A stretch of 64,000 nt of DNA from contig CM055102.1 of NCBI GenBank assembly GCA_029204225.1, positions 42,943,425 to 43,007,424 on the forward strand, given 5' to 3'. Position 1 is the first letter of the stretch. Each line of letters starts with the position of its first letter. Under the pieces are notes generated by a model. It worked only from the letters and a program-made list of their open reading frames with translations, was not told where the DNA came from and ran no database searches. Source of the DNA: Diphasiastrum complanatum. Taxonomy: Eukaryota; Streptophyta; Lycopodiopsida; Lycopodiales; Lycopodiaceae. The position numbers and the translations under genes are program-made. Below are positions 32,449-43,270 of the stretch, one piece after another.

Positions 32449-34608
32449 ATGGTCTCTAGTTTCTCATCTACTCCTTTCAAGAAGGACGGCCTATGGTATA
32501 TTGATAGTGGAGCCTCTTCACATATGTGTAGCTCCAAGGACTCTTTCTCTTCTATTTCACCTTATGATGGAGTCAAGAAATCAATATACACTGCAAATGA
32601 TTTTGAATGTTCTATTGAAGGCATAGGGAACATTCCCTTGAAGCTTGCATCCTCTAAAGTTCTTTCTCTCTCTAGAGTTCTTTATGTACCTAAGCTTACC
32701 AAGAATCTTATTAGTGTTGGCCAATTGCTTGATAATGGCCTTGATGTAAAATTCAATGTTGATACTTGCACTATCAAGAAGAATGATGAGATACTTGCAT
32801 TAGGATCTAGATTTGGTGGCATCTATAAACTAGATCCAAATGAGTATGTGAATGCTTGTAATGTTGCTCTTGTGAACAAGCTCTCTATGGAGGAATTATG
32901 GCATAGGAGGTTGGGACATCCCAACTACAAATCCATGCTCTCTATGATCAAAGAATCCAAAGCTATTGCCTTGCCAAAGTCATTCTCCAAGAAGATCAAG
33001 CCTTGTGAGGCTTGTGCTATTGCTAAATCTCACAAAAAGCCATTTACAAGATCTTCTATCAAAAGCAAGCATCCTTTGGAGTTAATCCACTCGGATGTGC
33101 ATTTCTCATCAACTACAAGCAAGGGAGGAGCCACTTGTTTTGTTACTTTCATTGATGATTACACGAGATTCACTTGGATATATCTTCTTGCTTCAAAATC
33201 TATGGTGTTTGATCATTTCCTTATTTTCAAAGCTTATGTAGAGAAGCAATTCTCATTCAAGATTAAAGCTCTTAGAAGTGATGGAGGTGGTGAATATATC
33301 TCCAATAAATTTCAAGATTTTTGTGAGCTTGAAGGCATTAAAAGAGAGTTTTCTTGTGCCTACTCTCCATCTCAAAATGGAGTGGCCAAGAGAAAGAATA
33401 GATCTCTATGTGAATGTGCAAAATCTATGAGAATTGAGGCATCTTTGCCCAAAGATTTTTGGGGAGAAGCCATTAATTGTGCAAATTATCTTTGCAATAG
33501 GCTCCCACATATAGCTCTTGGAGGAAAGTCACCATATGAAATCTTATTTTTGAAGAAGCCTAAGGTTGATCACCTTAGAGTTTTTGGATGCTTATGCTTT
33601 GTCCATATTCCCTTGGAAACAAGGAAAAAGGAAGATCCTAGTGCATGCAAAGGGATCATGGTTGGATACTCATCCACCAAGAAGGCCTATAGAGTCTTTA
33701 TACTCTCTACTTCTCAAGTTATTGAAAGTAGAGATGTTGTCTTTCATGAAGATCAACACTCATCATTTGAAGAGGCCGAGATCAAGAAATCTATGGATGC
33801 ATCATCAATTATTGATTTTGAAGACAATCATGATGTGATGGGGTCGAGATTTGAAGAAGACTCTCCTCGGATTTTTTCACCAAGAAGATCCATGAGAGAT
33901 AGATCCGAGCCTAAGAGGCTCTCATATGTTGACAAAGGCAAACAAGTGGATCTTGATTCCACTAATTATGTTTTTTATGTCTCTCATGAAGAGCCAAAGA
34001 ATGTACAAGAGGCACTCAATACCAAGGAGTGGTATGATGCCATGAAGCAAGAGTATGATGCATTGATCACCAACAATACTTGGGAGCTTGTGGATCCTCC
34101 ATCCAACAAGCATGTGATTGGTTGCAAGTGGGTATTTCGGATCAAGTTCAATCATGATGGCACCATCAACAAGCATAAAGCAAGATTATGTGCCAAAGGA
34201 TTTGCTCAAATCCATGGTCTTGATTATGAGGAGACCTTTGCACCCGTTGCAAAGATGGTGACAATAAGAATTCTTATTTCTCTTGCTTGTTTTTTCAAGT
34301 GGAAGGTGTTCCAATTAGATGTATCCAATGCTTTTCTAAATGGTTATCTTGAGGAGGAGATCTATATGGAACAACCTCAAGGATTCATCAAGGATGAGTC
34401 CAAAGTGTGCTTGCTCTTCAAAAGTCTTTATGGACTCAAGCAAGCACCAAGATCATGGTATTCAAGACTTAACTCTTTTCTTATCTCACTAGGATTTACT
34501 CTTAGTGACTATGATCCTTCCATGTATCTAAAGTTTGTTGATAGCAATATTGTCATTCTTCTAATTTATGTTGATGACATTATTCTTTGTGGAAGTTTAT
34601 CAAGCTAG
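32449..34608 (+). pseudogene. Copia pol of the inner element: protease, integrase, RT
   Basis: This 719-codon open segment is in frame with the gag C-terminus. Domains in order: protease with WYIDSGASSHM (about residues 12-22); GAG-pre-integrase with ELWHRRLGHPNYKSML and CEACAIAKSHKKPF; integrase core with Asp in FIDDYTRF and Asp in LRSDGGGEYIS. The expected Glu in QNGVAERKNR is Lys, because codon 33388-33390 is AAG where GAG is expected. RT follows with CKWVFRIKFN, FQLDVSNAFLNG, SLYGLKQAPRSWY and an intact YVDDII. The frame ends at TAG 34606-34608 just after the RT active site owing to a frameshift; the rest continues at 34587-35531. The single G-to-A transition would by itself inactivate the integrase. 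Confidence 0.95.
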
Positions 34609-35531
34609 TTGATGAAACCAAGCTAGCACTTGGATGTGAGTTTAAAATGCAAGATCTAGGAGAGATACATTACATCCTAGGCCTAGAAATTGATTTTTAT
34701 GAAAATCATGTCTTTATATGCCAATCTAGATATGCTCACTCTATGTTGAAAAAATTCCATATGGAAAATTCTAAGAGCATAGATACTCCAATGGAGCAAA
34801 TTGTAAAAGATCCTAATAAAGGTGATGAAAGATCCTTTGAGGACATCACACTTTTTAGGAGTCTTGTAGGCTCCTTGATTTGGCTTACCATTACTAGGCC
34901 CGATCTTAGTTTTTGTGTGCACAAATTGAGTCAATTTATGCAAGATCCTAAGATCCATCATTGGAAGATAGCCAAGAGGATTCTAAGATATGTATCTTCA
35001 TCTTGTGATTATGGTCTCCTCTATAAAAGTGAAGATCTATCCATTTTTGGCTACTCGGATTCGGACTTTGCAAGTGACAAGATAGATCGCAAGTCTATTA
35101 GTGCATACACTATCTTTCTTGGAGGCAATCTAATATCTTGGCTTTCCAAAAAGCAAGATACTATATCTCTCTCTTCATGTGAGGCCGAGTACAAAGCACT
35201 CACTACAACTACCAAAGAAGTGCTTTGGATCAAGAGGTTATTAATGGAACTAAAGTGCATCAAGGAGGATGATCTACCAATGATCAAGTGTGATAACATC
35301 TCGGCCCAAGCTCTTGCCAATAATCCCATATTTCATGCAAGAAGCAAGCACATAGAAGTGGCACACCATTTTGTGAGAGAAAAGCTTATTGGAGGAGAAA
35401 TCTATTTGGAGCATGTCAACTCGTCCTCTTGTATTGCCGATCTACTCACCAAGCCTTTGAGCAAAAGTGCTTTCATCAAGCATAGATCTAATCTTGGAGT
35501 TATATCAAGATCAATGCTCAAATCTTCATAG
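34587..35531 (+). pseudogene. Copia pol of the inner element: RT C-terminus and RNase H
   Basis: The continuation of pol in the next frame reads FIKLVDETKLALGCEFKMQD, LGEIHYILGLEI, SLVGSLIWLTITRPDLSFCV, then RNase H with FGYSDSDFASDKIDRKS, SWLSKKQDTISLSSCEAEY and ARSKHIEVAHHFVREK, ending ADLLTKPLSKSAF. The domain looks complete. Correcting a one- or two-base shift at about 34590-34600 would join it to the upstream segment. It ends 20 bases before the PPT and 3' LTR, as in intact elements. Confidence 0.93.
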
Positions 35532-35549
35532 ATAATTTTTTAGGAGGAG

Positions 35550-36286
35550 TGTGAAGAATTGAAAAAGATTATCTATGTTAGATATAGGGGTATTATGGTT
35601 TTTACATCAAGCATCTAGGTGTAGGATGTTGATAGGAATAAATTTGGCATAGATGGCAAATTATGCATTTCCACTTGTAATGCCACTATTGAGCCAAAAT
35701 AGAGTAAGAGGCTAAACACTTGCCAATTAGAGTGTAGACAAGTGTAAAGTTTTTGTTTGATGAATTCCAAGAGGTCCAATAGGATTTAGAGGTGGAACCT
35801 TGTGAGGTCCAATAGGAAATTGAGGTGTGCTTGAATATAGTCCAATAGAATTAAGAGGTGCATGGATCAATGATCCAATAGGATCAAGAGGTGACAAAAT
35901 ATGGTCCAATCATAGTTAAGCATAATGATAGCTCGTGGACCTACTAGTATCATTGTACTCCTCATTTTGAAGCTAATTGATTTGGTGATTTCATGGATTT
36001 TGTGAGTTATTGGATTTCTAGCTTTCTCTCTCTACCCGAGAGCTCATGATGCATTTTCTCTCTCTACTCGAGGAGAGCAGCTTGTTTTTACTTAGATTAT
36101 TTTTTGAATACTTCCCACACGTGTGAGTGAGAGTTGGAAGTGATTGAATGCATGTAGTAGTGTGTTTTTGCCATAGGATTCAAGATTGATCTTGAATCTC
36201 AATCTAGTCTTGATCTTGGTGCATCTACACACCTTAGGAGATCACAAGTACATGTAGTGGACAGTCCACACGTGTGAAATTCAACA
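35550..36286 (+). repeat. 3' LTR of the inner copia element
   Basis: It is identical in length to the 5' LTR, with about eight substitutions by eye. It is preceded by the polypurine tract at 35536-35549 and followed by the TTTAT duplication at 36287-36291. Confidence 0.95.
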
Positions 36287-36990
36287 TTTATTGTGACATC
36301 AAAGGACACTTTGCAAGTGAGTGCTACAAGAAGAAGAGAGATCAAGGAGACAAGCAAGGTAGTCTTACTCTTGATGAGGATGGTTTGGATGTTCAAGATG
36401 CAAATGATGATGCTTTTGTGATGTCTTCATGTATGCTTGCTAATGATGGAGATCTAGATCCTTGGTGGATTGTTTCACACATGACCTTTCACAAAGGGTA
36501 CTTCACATCTTTGTTGGCATCTCTACACAGCAAATGATGGTGAGTGTGCAATCAAAGGGATTGGCACAATTCCTATTTCTTTCTCTACAAATAGGAATGT
36601 TTATTCCATCTATTACCAAGAATTTGCTTAGTGTGAGTCAAATGCTAAGTAAAGGCCTCACGGTGGAGTTTGATGGAGATGCTTGTATGATCAAAAGGAA
36701 AGATGTCTTCATTGGAAAAGGTAAAAGGCAAGGGAAGTTGTTTAAACTAGATGCTTTGTCATTGCGAACCAAGTTGGATGTGTTGCAAGAGAGAAAATTT
36801 TTATTTAAGAGGTTTGGCACAAAAGGATGGGACACCTCAACTTCAAGTCATTGGAGTCAATGGCAAGGAAGAAGGTTGTGATTGGCCTTCCAAGTTTCTT
36901 AAGTGATGTCAAGCATGTTTGTGACTCTTGTGCTTTGTCTAAGTCACATAGACTACCTTATACTATATCTAAATTGTACAAATTTTTGAA
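36287..36990 (+). pseudogene. Copia gag-pol, outer element, second part (truncated)
   Basis: This resumes the outer gag at the split zinc knuckle (C-D-I-K-G-H-F-A-S-E-C), then a short linker. A protease-like region follows with D-P-W-W-I-V-S-H where W-x-x-D-S-G is usual, so the active-site Asp is lost. Next come LLSVSQMLSKGLTVEFDGD and the GAG-pre-integrase domain (MGHLNFKSLESMARKKVV, then CDSCALSKSHRLPY). Frames change several times. Similarity ends at about 36980, before the integrase core. Confidence 0.85.
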
Positions 36991-37189
36991 ATTTCTCAGT
37001 CAAAACCGGAGCTGTATGGCCTCACACGCGTGAAAAGGGTTCCTACAGCCCACAACAAGATCTGGACCAAAAATTTTGAGGATAGCTATCAAATCCAACT
37101 CGCTACACAAAATTTGACTAGTTTCCTAAAAACTACTAATTTTGGCTTTGATTTGGATTAACCCTATCAATTTCAACAAAACCTCTTGT

Positions 37190-37735
37190 ACTTGAATTGG
37201 CTAAGTACCAAAAGAGATGTAGAGTTGCATTACATTGCATAAAAATGAATGTAACTTTTGAAAGAAATCTCATCTTGTACCACATCCAAAGACGCATGGG
37301 ATTCATTAAAAGCCATTTATGGATCCAAGAACACTTCAAGGATACTCATGCTTAGGAATCAAATCCTTCAAAGCATGAAAGGAAGTAGTGAAAGTGCCCA
37401 AAATTATGTCTTTAGGATCAAATCTTTGAACAAGGAGTTGTCTTCTATAGATGATAAAATCAAAGATGATGAATTAGTTCAAATCATTTTGAATGGATTA
37501 GGAGATGATTATTCCAATCTTGTTCAAACCTTTGCTATTAAAGATTCACTTTCTAGTATTGAAGAACTTCAAAGTGTGCTTGTTAGTGAGGAGAGTAGAA
37601 TGCTTCATATCAAAAGTAGGATGAGTTCCTTATCTTTGAATGATGGTAGACCAAAAATGCCCAAAATGGAAAGTTTTGATCCAAGTGTCAAATTGCATGA
37701 TGGTGACAAGGCATCCTCACACGTGTGAGATCTGA
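37190..37735 (+). pseudogene. Third copia gag fragment
   Basis: The open segment from 37258 resembles the gags of the inner and outer elements: SCTTSKDAWDSLKAIYGSKN, SRILMLRNQILQSM, YVFRIKSLNKELSSID, ELVQIILNGLGDDYSNLVQ and EELQSVLVSEESR. It begins and ends without LTRs and stops at a perfect 14-bp palindrome, CTCACACGTGTGAG (37716-37729). It is a separate, older copia fragment of the same general lineage. Confidence 0.85.
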
Positions 37736-38360
37736 TGCATGGTCAGTACCTCGAGCTCCAAGAAGTGTATATATAGAGGCTTATTTGGCCATAATCAATG
37801 TGAGACACCAATCTTGGTTTTGGAAGCAATTTTGAGTGATTCTCTCCATTTGTCTAATTGTTTTGATTGTTATGAGGTTCTATCAATGTGCACTTGATTT
37901 TCAAGTTGGAGTCCATACTCAGACAGTGTTTCACACATGTGAAACCCAAAAGTACACCTACCTTCAACTAATGATTGTTCTTGTTAGGATTTTGTGTCTA
38001 GAATTGATCTAGATTGATCTTAATCTCAAGTAGATTGATAGATCAAGTAATCTGACAACCAATCCCTCTTGAGGATCAAATTAGGATCCACTCTTGGTCC
38101 TTTTTGTACTTTTTGCACAATAGGAGTTGTTCCCTTATCAGTTCCTAATATAGAAAATTGACTGAATAGAAATCTATTTGTAAATAGAGAATAAAAAGAT
38201 ACAATCATTTTACATGTAAACAACCCATTTATGCATTTTTTTTATTGATATCAATATAGATTCTTACAATCAGGTTGTGTCCATAGTGTAATACTGGAAC
38301 GCAATTTTCTATATTGATAAAAAGACATGATGATTGGCATGTATTTGCTGATAGTGAATC
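37736..38360. other. Non-coding interval, possible degraded LTR
   Basis: No gene is seen. A TATATATAG box near 37768 and CACATGTG/CACACGTGTG-type palindromes recall the copia LTRs, but I could not match it to another copy. Confidence 0.3.
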
Positions 38361-39445
38361 TCAATGTTCTTCCATAAGTTGGATTGTTTCGCCAATATCT
38401 CGGCATTTGATCTCGAGCTCATGTCTTTTATGTACCTGCATAAAACTAATACAAAGTTAGTTACATTTAGCATAGAGATTGTATTAGAAAGTTTTGATTG
38501 AAACTATTCATAAAAGATTGAGTGTTTACAGTTACTTACGAGTTTACCATTGAAAATGAATCTGAAGTCTGAAAGTACGTCATCTTGTAGGAGCAATAGT
38601 TTCCGCCTGATGTAGTTTAGACTCCAATCTTCTTCCACCTCAACACACGTCAAAACGGCATCATTGTATATAGTTTCAATATTTTTTCGTTTTGAATGTC
38701 CACTGGCTTCCAAGTCTTGATCGAGTGGCACCCATTTACCTTTATTTTTTTTTCAATTTGATAACGGAAGCACATGGAAGACATTTCAATTCTACATTCT
38801 ATTTCTCCATCTGATCTTTTGTCTAGCCTTTATCCATAAGTTCAGATAATAAACTATCTGATAAATTTTTGCATGGTTTTGTGTACATTGACACTTGAAA
38901 AGAAATCCACAAATATGTTCAAGGAAATAAACCAACTCAATCTGACTGTTTTTGATCTCGTGCTCATTTTTAATGAATTTTTTACATCATTATATATCTT
39001 GCAACGAAATGATTATGAAAATGTAGCATCTGGTGCAATCCATTCATCACTTTCAAAACTAGGTAATGGAATTGGTACTATTTGTCCAAAATTTCTTTTT
39101 GTATCAAGAATGTACATTGATTCAGGAATGTACATTGATTCATAAAAAAAGATCCCACTATCAACTAGACCTTTTGCAGTTCTACCTCGATATTGCAGCT
39201 GTCCAATATCAGTGTGAATACCGTCTAACACACTTGCTAAAGATCCATTCGGCTCCCATTCATTTATGTTGGATAGATATAGATCTGCAAGAGAAAAATG
39301 ATCAGATTGGCAAGTTTACTATTAGATATTTATGAATGACAAAAATCAAAGTATCAAAATATCAATACTCATAGTTGCTTTTTTTGTGATCCTGACGGTT
39401 GAATTCTTACACATTCATCTCTTAATGCATATATACATGTTGGAC
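38361..39445 (-). pseudogene. Relic of an intron-containing host-like gene, unrecognised
   Basis: On the minus strand the last exon (38435-38361) ends in TGA. It joins in phase 0 across a 104-bp intron (38539-38436, donor C|GTAAGT, acceptor TTTTATGCAG|G) to the exon ending FRFIFNGKL at 38540. Read through, the tail is NGKL-VHKRHELEIKCRDI, ending METH-like. Upstream, 39013-39290 is another exon behind the acceptor TTTTTCTCTTGCAG, reading LYLSNINEWEPNGSLASVLD, then RGRTAKGLVDSGIFF. A possible further exon near 39440-39370 reads YALRDECVRIQPSGSQKKQ. A run of A near 38745 coincides with a frame change, so at least one lesion exists. Splice-site-quality junctions are unusual among the surrounding repeats. 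The family is not recognised. Confidence 0.45.
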
Positions 39446-40190
39446 TAGAATTTCAGAAATAGATTTTCCTCCTGATGATGTTCTGAAATCCAAAATTCTG
39501 GCCTTCCAATAAGATCGAAATGATAGATTTGACCTTTTTTCCTTTTTGAAATGCTCCTCTTGATGATGGATGCATCAAAACCCAAGAGTTTTTTGAATAT
39601 TTTCCTGGCACCCATAATTAATTATCATCTGTCTCATTGAATAGAAGCACAGAGTCGATTGAGAAGCACAGCTTCCTTGATGGTGCCATTCGTAATTTGC
39701 ATGCAAAAATCTGAAACAATGAACTATGAATCTGAGAATTTGCATAGACAAAAAGCCATGAATCTGAGAAAATGTGTTGGCAAAAATTTGAAACACTAAT
39801 CTATTTGGTGCCACAAATTAACTATGGTTAGCCCTATTAACCATGATTTGACAGTGCATATACATTAATTGTACATCAATTTTCTCATCTCAACCATCTA
39901 TCATATTCATTTTCAATATTCTTGGGTCACTTCGGGCAGTGATGAGCTAGAAGGGCATGCCTCATCAACCAATAGCATTTCCACATGTTGCCCGACAGAA
40001 CAACAATATATTTTAAAAGTTTTTATTTTATTCATATTTGGAAAATTCTATGTTACGTAGAACCTCGATTTTCAATTAGTCCACATGGCAACAAAAATAA
40101 GAAATTTTTTTTTTAAAAAAACATCTTTTTCAAAGGCCCTCTTTGGGCTCTAAGTTTCTCTAATGAAAGATAGCAGAGAAGGAAATATGT
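39446..40190. other. Non-coding interval
   Basis: AT-rich sequence with no supported gene. Short open frames on both strands carry no recognisable motif. Confidence 0.4.
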
Positions 40191-40214
40191 ATCACCTGAA
40201 CATTCGAACAAGAA

Positions 40215-41194
40215 TTGAACAGTCAATCAAACTCGAGAATCACAGATGTATTGTGGCACAAAAGGCTATGTCATATGAACATGGAAGCTTTGTATCAAGC
40301 CAATAAAAGTCAGAGAATTCAAAGAGTCGAAATCAAAAGTAGAGATATTCGAACTATCTGCGAATCTTGTCTTAAAGGCAAGATGACTAGAACACCTTTT
40401 AGTAAGGATGTTATAAAGCAACTAAAGTGCCTGAAATTGTGCATTCAGATATTTGTGGACCATTCATAGTATTGTCGTTGGGTGATGCAAAGAACTTCAT
40501 TGCGTTTATTGATGACTTCAGCAAGTTCGCTGTAGTATAATTTATTCATACCAAATCTGAAGCTTTCGAGAAATTCATTGAGTATACGAGTTGGGTTGAA
40601 AAGCAGACAGGTAATAAACTGAAGCAAATTCGCACAGATCATGGAGATGAGTACATTTCCAACGAATTCAAAGCTTATTGTACTGATCAAGGTATTACGC
40701 ACACAAAGACTTCATCTTACACACCTCATCACAATGGAAAAGCTGAACGAAGAAAACGTACACTAACGGAAGCTGCAAGGTGTATAATGGCTCATGCAAA
40801 AGCACCAAAATAGTTGTGGACAAAAGCAGTGGCTACATCAAATTATCTTCATAATCATATTATGAAATCTCGAATACTGGATAAAACTCCTCATGAGATA
40901 TGGTGGAAGTCGAAGCCAAATCTTGCACATGTTCGAACATTTGGATGCGCAGTGTATATGCACATACCAGATAAGCTGAGAAAGAAACTCGATGAAAAGA
41001 CAGAACAAGGTTTTCTGGTAGGATTCGAGTTACATTTGTCATATTATCGTGTTTATGTACCCAAAATTGGCAAGATAAAAATTGTTCGAGATGTTAAGTT
41101 TAATGAGATAAAATACATAGTAGACAGTGATCTAGTTGGCTATGAAATTCTCAAAAATTATTATGAGCTGCCAACAACAACATGTAGAAGATGA
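40215..41194 (+). pseudogene. Copia integrase region
   Basis: GAG-pre-integrase is recognisable by VLWHKRLCHMNMEALYQANK and CESCLKGKMTRTPF. The core follows in another frame with FIDDFSKFAVV (first Asp), IRTDHGDEYISNEF (second Asp) and HHNGKAERRKRTL (catalytic Glu retained). Then come WTKAVATSNYLHNH and the conserved FGCAVYMHIPDKLRKKLDEK. Internal stops lie near 40540 and 40812. Unlike the inner copia element, all three catalytic acids survive, although the frame does not. Confidence 0.9.
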
Positions 41195-41477
41195 AAGAGG
41201 GTTACCAAATCCAGAGGGAGGTCAAAATCAAGTACCTGACAGACTCAAATCGCCAACTCGAATTCCAGCAGAAAAGTTCGAATCAGAATTGAACTCGAAA
41301 CCTGCAAAATCGAACTCGAAACCACCTATGAGAAGATCAGACAGACAACAAAAACCACCAGAAAGGTGTGGTCAGGATGTTTTTAATATGACCATCAAAT
41401 TTTGTGGATTCTCTGATGAACCTCAAACATTCGAGGAAGCTGTAGATGGACCAGATAAAGATCGCTAGATTCAGGCA

Positions 41478-42193
41478 ATGGAGGACGAAATGTCATCCAT
41501 GTACAAAACAATGTATGGACACTTGCACCTATACCTGATGGCAAAAAACCAGTCAAGTGCAAGTGAATCTATAAGATCAAAACAGGACCTGATGGAGAAA
41601 ACATCATATACAAGACAAGGTTGGTTGCTAAAGGATTCTCACAGAAGTATGGGATCGACTACACTGATACTTTCTCACCGGTAGTTAAACATACATCAAT
41701 TCGCTTGTTATTTGCGTATGTAGTGGCTCATGATTTGAAAATCCATATTGTGGATGAGAAAACTTCTTTCTAGCACACAAAATTAGAAGAAGACTTATTC
41801 ATGGACCAACCACTTGGTTTTTTCAGCCAAGAATATCCAGAATACAGATGTCACATGAATAAAAGCATTTATGGTCTCAAACAGGCAGCAAGACAATGGT
41901 ATAGAAAGAAGGACGAAGCACTATGTTCCATAGGCTTCAAACCTCTATTTGCTGAATCACATGTCTATATCAAGCATGTCCAAAATGAAATAATCATTTT
42001 AGCTGTTAATGTTGATGACACACTTATCTTCTCAAGAAGAGATAAGTTAATTTCAGATGTCAAAAGAGACATTTTTGAAATATTTGAGATTGCTGACCTA
42101 GGAGAAGCTAAAATCTATCTAGGCTTGCAGATCGTGAGAGACTTTGAAGGTAGTAAGTTGTATCTTCGCCAACAAAAGTACACTCAAGGCTGA
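41478..42193 (+). pseudogene. Copia reverse transcriptase
   Basis: Across frames one reads YKTRLVAKGFSQKYGIDYTD, FSPVVKHTSIRLLFAYV, then (41801 onward) CHMNKSIYGLKQAARQWY and the active site AVNVDDTLIFS, where Tyr of YVDD has become Asn but both Asp remain. The domain stops at KYTQG near 42190, where the sequence jumps directly to the later LIGSLLYLADNTRPDIAF segment. About 50-80 residues are missing by internal deletion. Confidence 0.9.
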
Positions 42194-42735
42194 TTGGATC
42201 ATTGTTATATCTAGCAGACAACACCAGACCTGATATAGCATTTGTAGTATACAGACTGAGCCAATATAATCAAAACCCAGGATCGTTACATTGAAAGTTG
42301 GCAAAGAGAGTACTACAATATCTCCAGGAAACGAAAGACTATGGACTGTGTTATTCAAAGAAAGTTGGATTTCACATTGAATCATACAGTGATGCAAGCT
42401 GGGCATCCATGAAAGATGATAGCAAAACTATTTCAGGAGGTTGTACTCTAGCATCTGGCGCAGCCATACTCTGGATTAGCAAGAAGCAAACAGTTGTAGC
42501 TGAATCTTCCTGTGAAGCGGAATATGTAGCAGCAACCAAGATGGCAAACGAGCTGATTTGGATTGAACAGATATTGGAAGGATTTGATGAATCTAGTTCT
42601 AAACCTTATCTCTTGTTAATGGATAACAATTCAGCAATCTATCTTACGAAAGATCCTGTATTTCACTTGAAAATGAAGCACATAGCTATCAAGTATCATG
42701 TGATTCGGGGCTTAGTTGAGAAAGCCACTAAGTAA
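42194..42735 (+). pseudogene. Copia RNase H
   Basis: Reads SLLYLADNTRPDIAFVVYRL, a stop near 42292, then LAKRVLQYLQETKDYGLCY, IESYSDASWASMKDDSKT, AAILWISKKQTVVAESSCEA and MKHIAIKYHVIRGLV. The copia RNase H core is complete apart from the stop. It ends 60 bases before the polypurine tract. Confidence 0.9.
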
Positions 42736-42798
42736 AGCCTTGTTCGAAAAGTAGCGAAGAAGATTGGGGTTATTACAATTGCCACTTTGAGAGGGAGT

Positions 42799-43210
42799 TG
42801 TAGAACAATTGATCAAATAGATCTTGATTCTACCAACAAAGCATGCAATTTACTTGACAAAGGATGAGAAAGAAACGGACGCGAACTCGAAACTTTTCTA
42901 TTCATGACCAACTCAAAAGATTCATGAAATAGTGTCTTTTTCAAGCCTCATATGTCACAAAACTATCTTGAACAGTTCGCAAAATATTCTAGCTTCCTTT
43001 TTCAGGCTCAAGAATTATCATCTATCGCGAACAATTCATGAAAGACGAAAATGTCATGAAGAGACAAGTGCTGCGAACAATTAGCGAAACACAGAGCTGA
43101 GACAAAGAGACAAACTGTCGCGAAATATTCGCGAACAGTATTTATTCGAGCATGGAAACAGAGCATCTATTTGAATATCAACCGTCATAAATGGTTAGAT
43201 TTCTACTGTT
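42799..43210 (+). repeat. 3' LTR of the 40-kb copia element
   Basis: It starts TGTAGAACAATTG directly after a purine tract. The right boundary is approximate because no second copy was found in the window. TCGCGAA and TTCGCGAA motifs recur several times between about 43020 and 43140. Confidence 0.6.
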
Positions 43211-43270
43211 ACAATCATTTTTCCAGTGTGGCGAGGTGGTCAGTGATCGCAGATGGCCCACAGAGGCCAT

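Larger units (their letters stand above)
30053..36286 (+). mobile_element. Inner Ty1/copia element, full length (6234 bp)
   Basis: Two 737-bp LTRs (30053-30789 and 35550-36286) enclose gag and a copia-order pol: protease, integrase, RT, RNase H. The PBS (30790-30801) follows the 5' LTR, the PPT TTTTTTAGGAGGAG (35536-35549) precedes the 3' LTR, and a 5-bp TTTAT duplication flanks the whole. I count about eight differences between the LTRs by eye (near 99% identity), so the insertion is comparatively young. Coding capacity is lost through one gag frameshift, one gag stop, a substituted integrase catalytic Glu and one frameshift just after the RT active site. It is nested in the zinc-knuckle codons of an older copia gag. 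Confidence 0.95.
40191..43210 (+). mobile_element. Ty1/copia element, 5'-truncated, with 3' LTR
   Basis: Copia order is seen from the GAG-pre-integrase domain through integrase, RT and RNase H to a polypurine tract (TTTGAGAGGGAGT, 42786-42798). An LTR starts TGTAGAACAATTG at 42799 and runs to roughly 43210. Gag and protease are absent. Stops and frameshifts are frequent, so this copy is older than the inner element at 30.0-36.3 kb. The LTR contains several TCGCGAA motifs. Confidence 0.88.
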
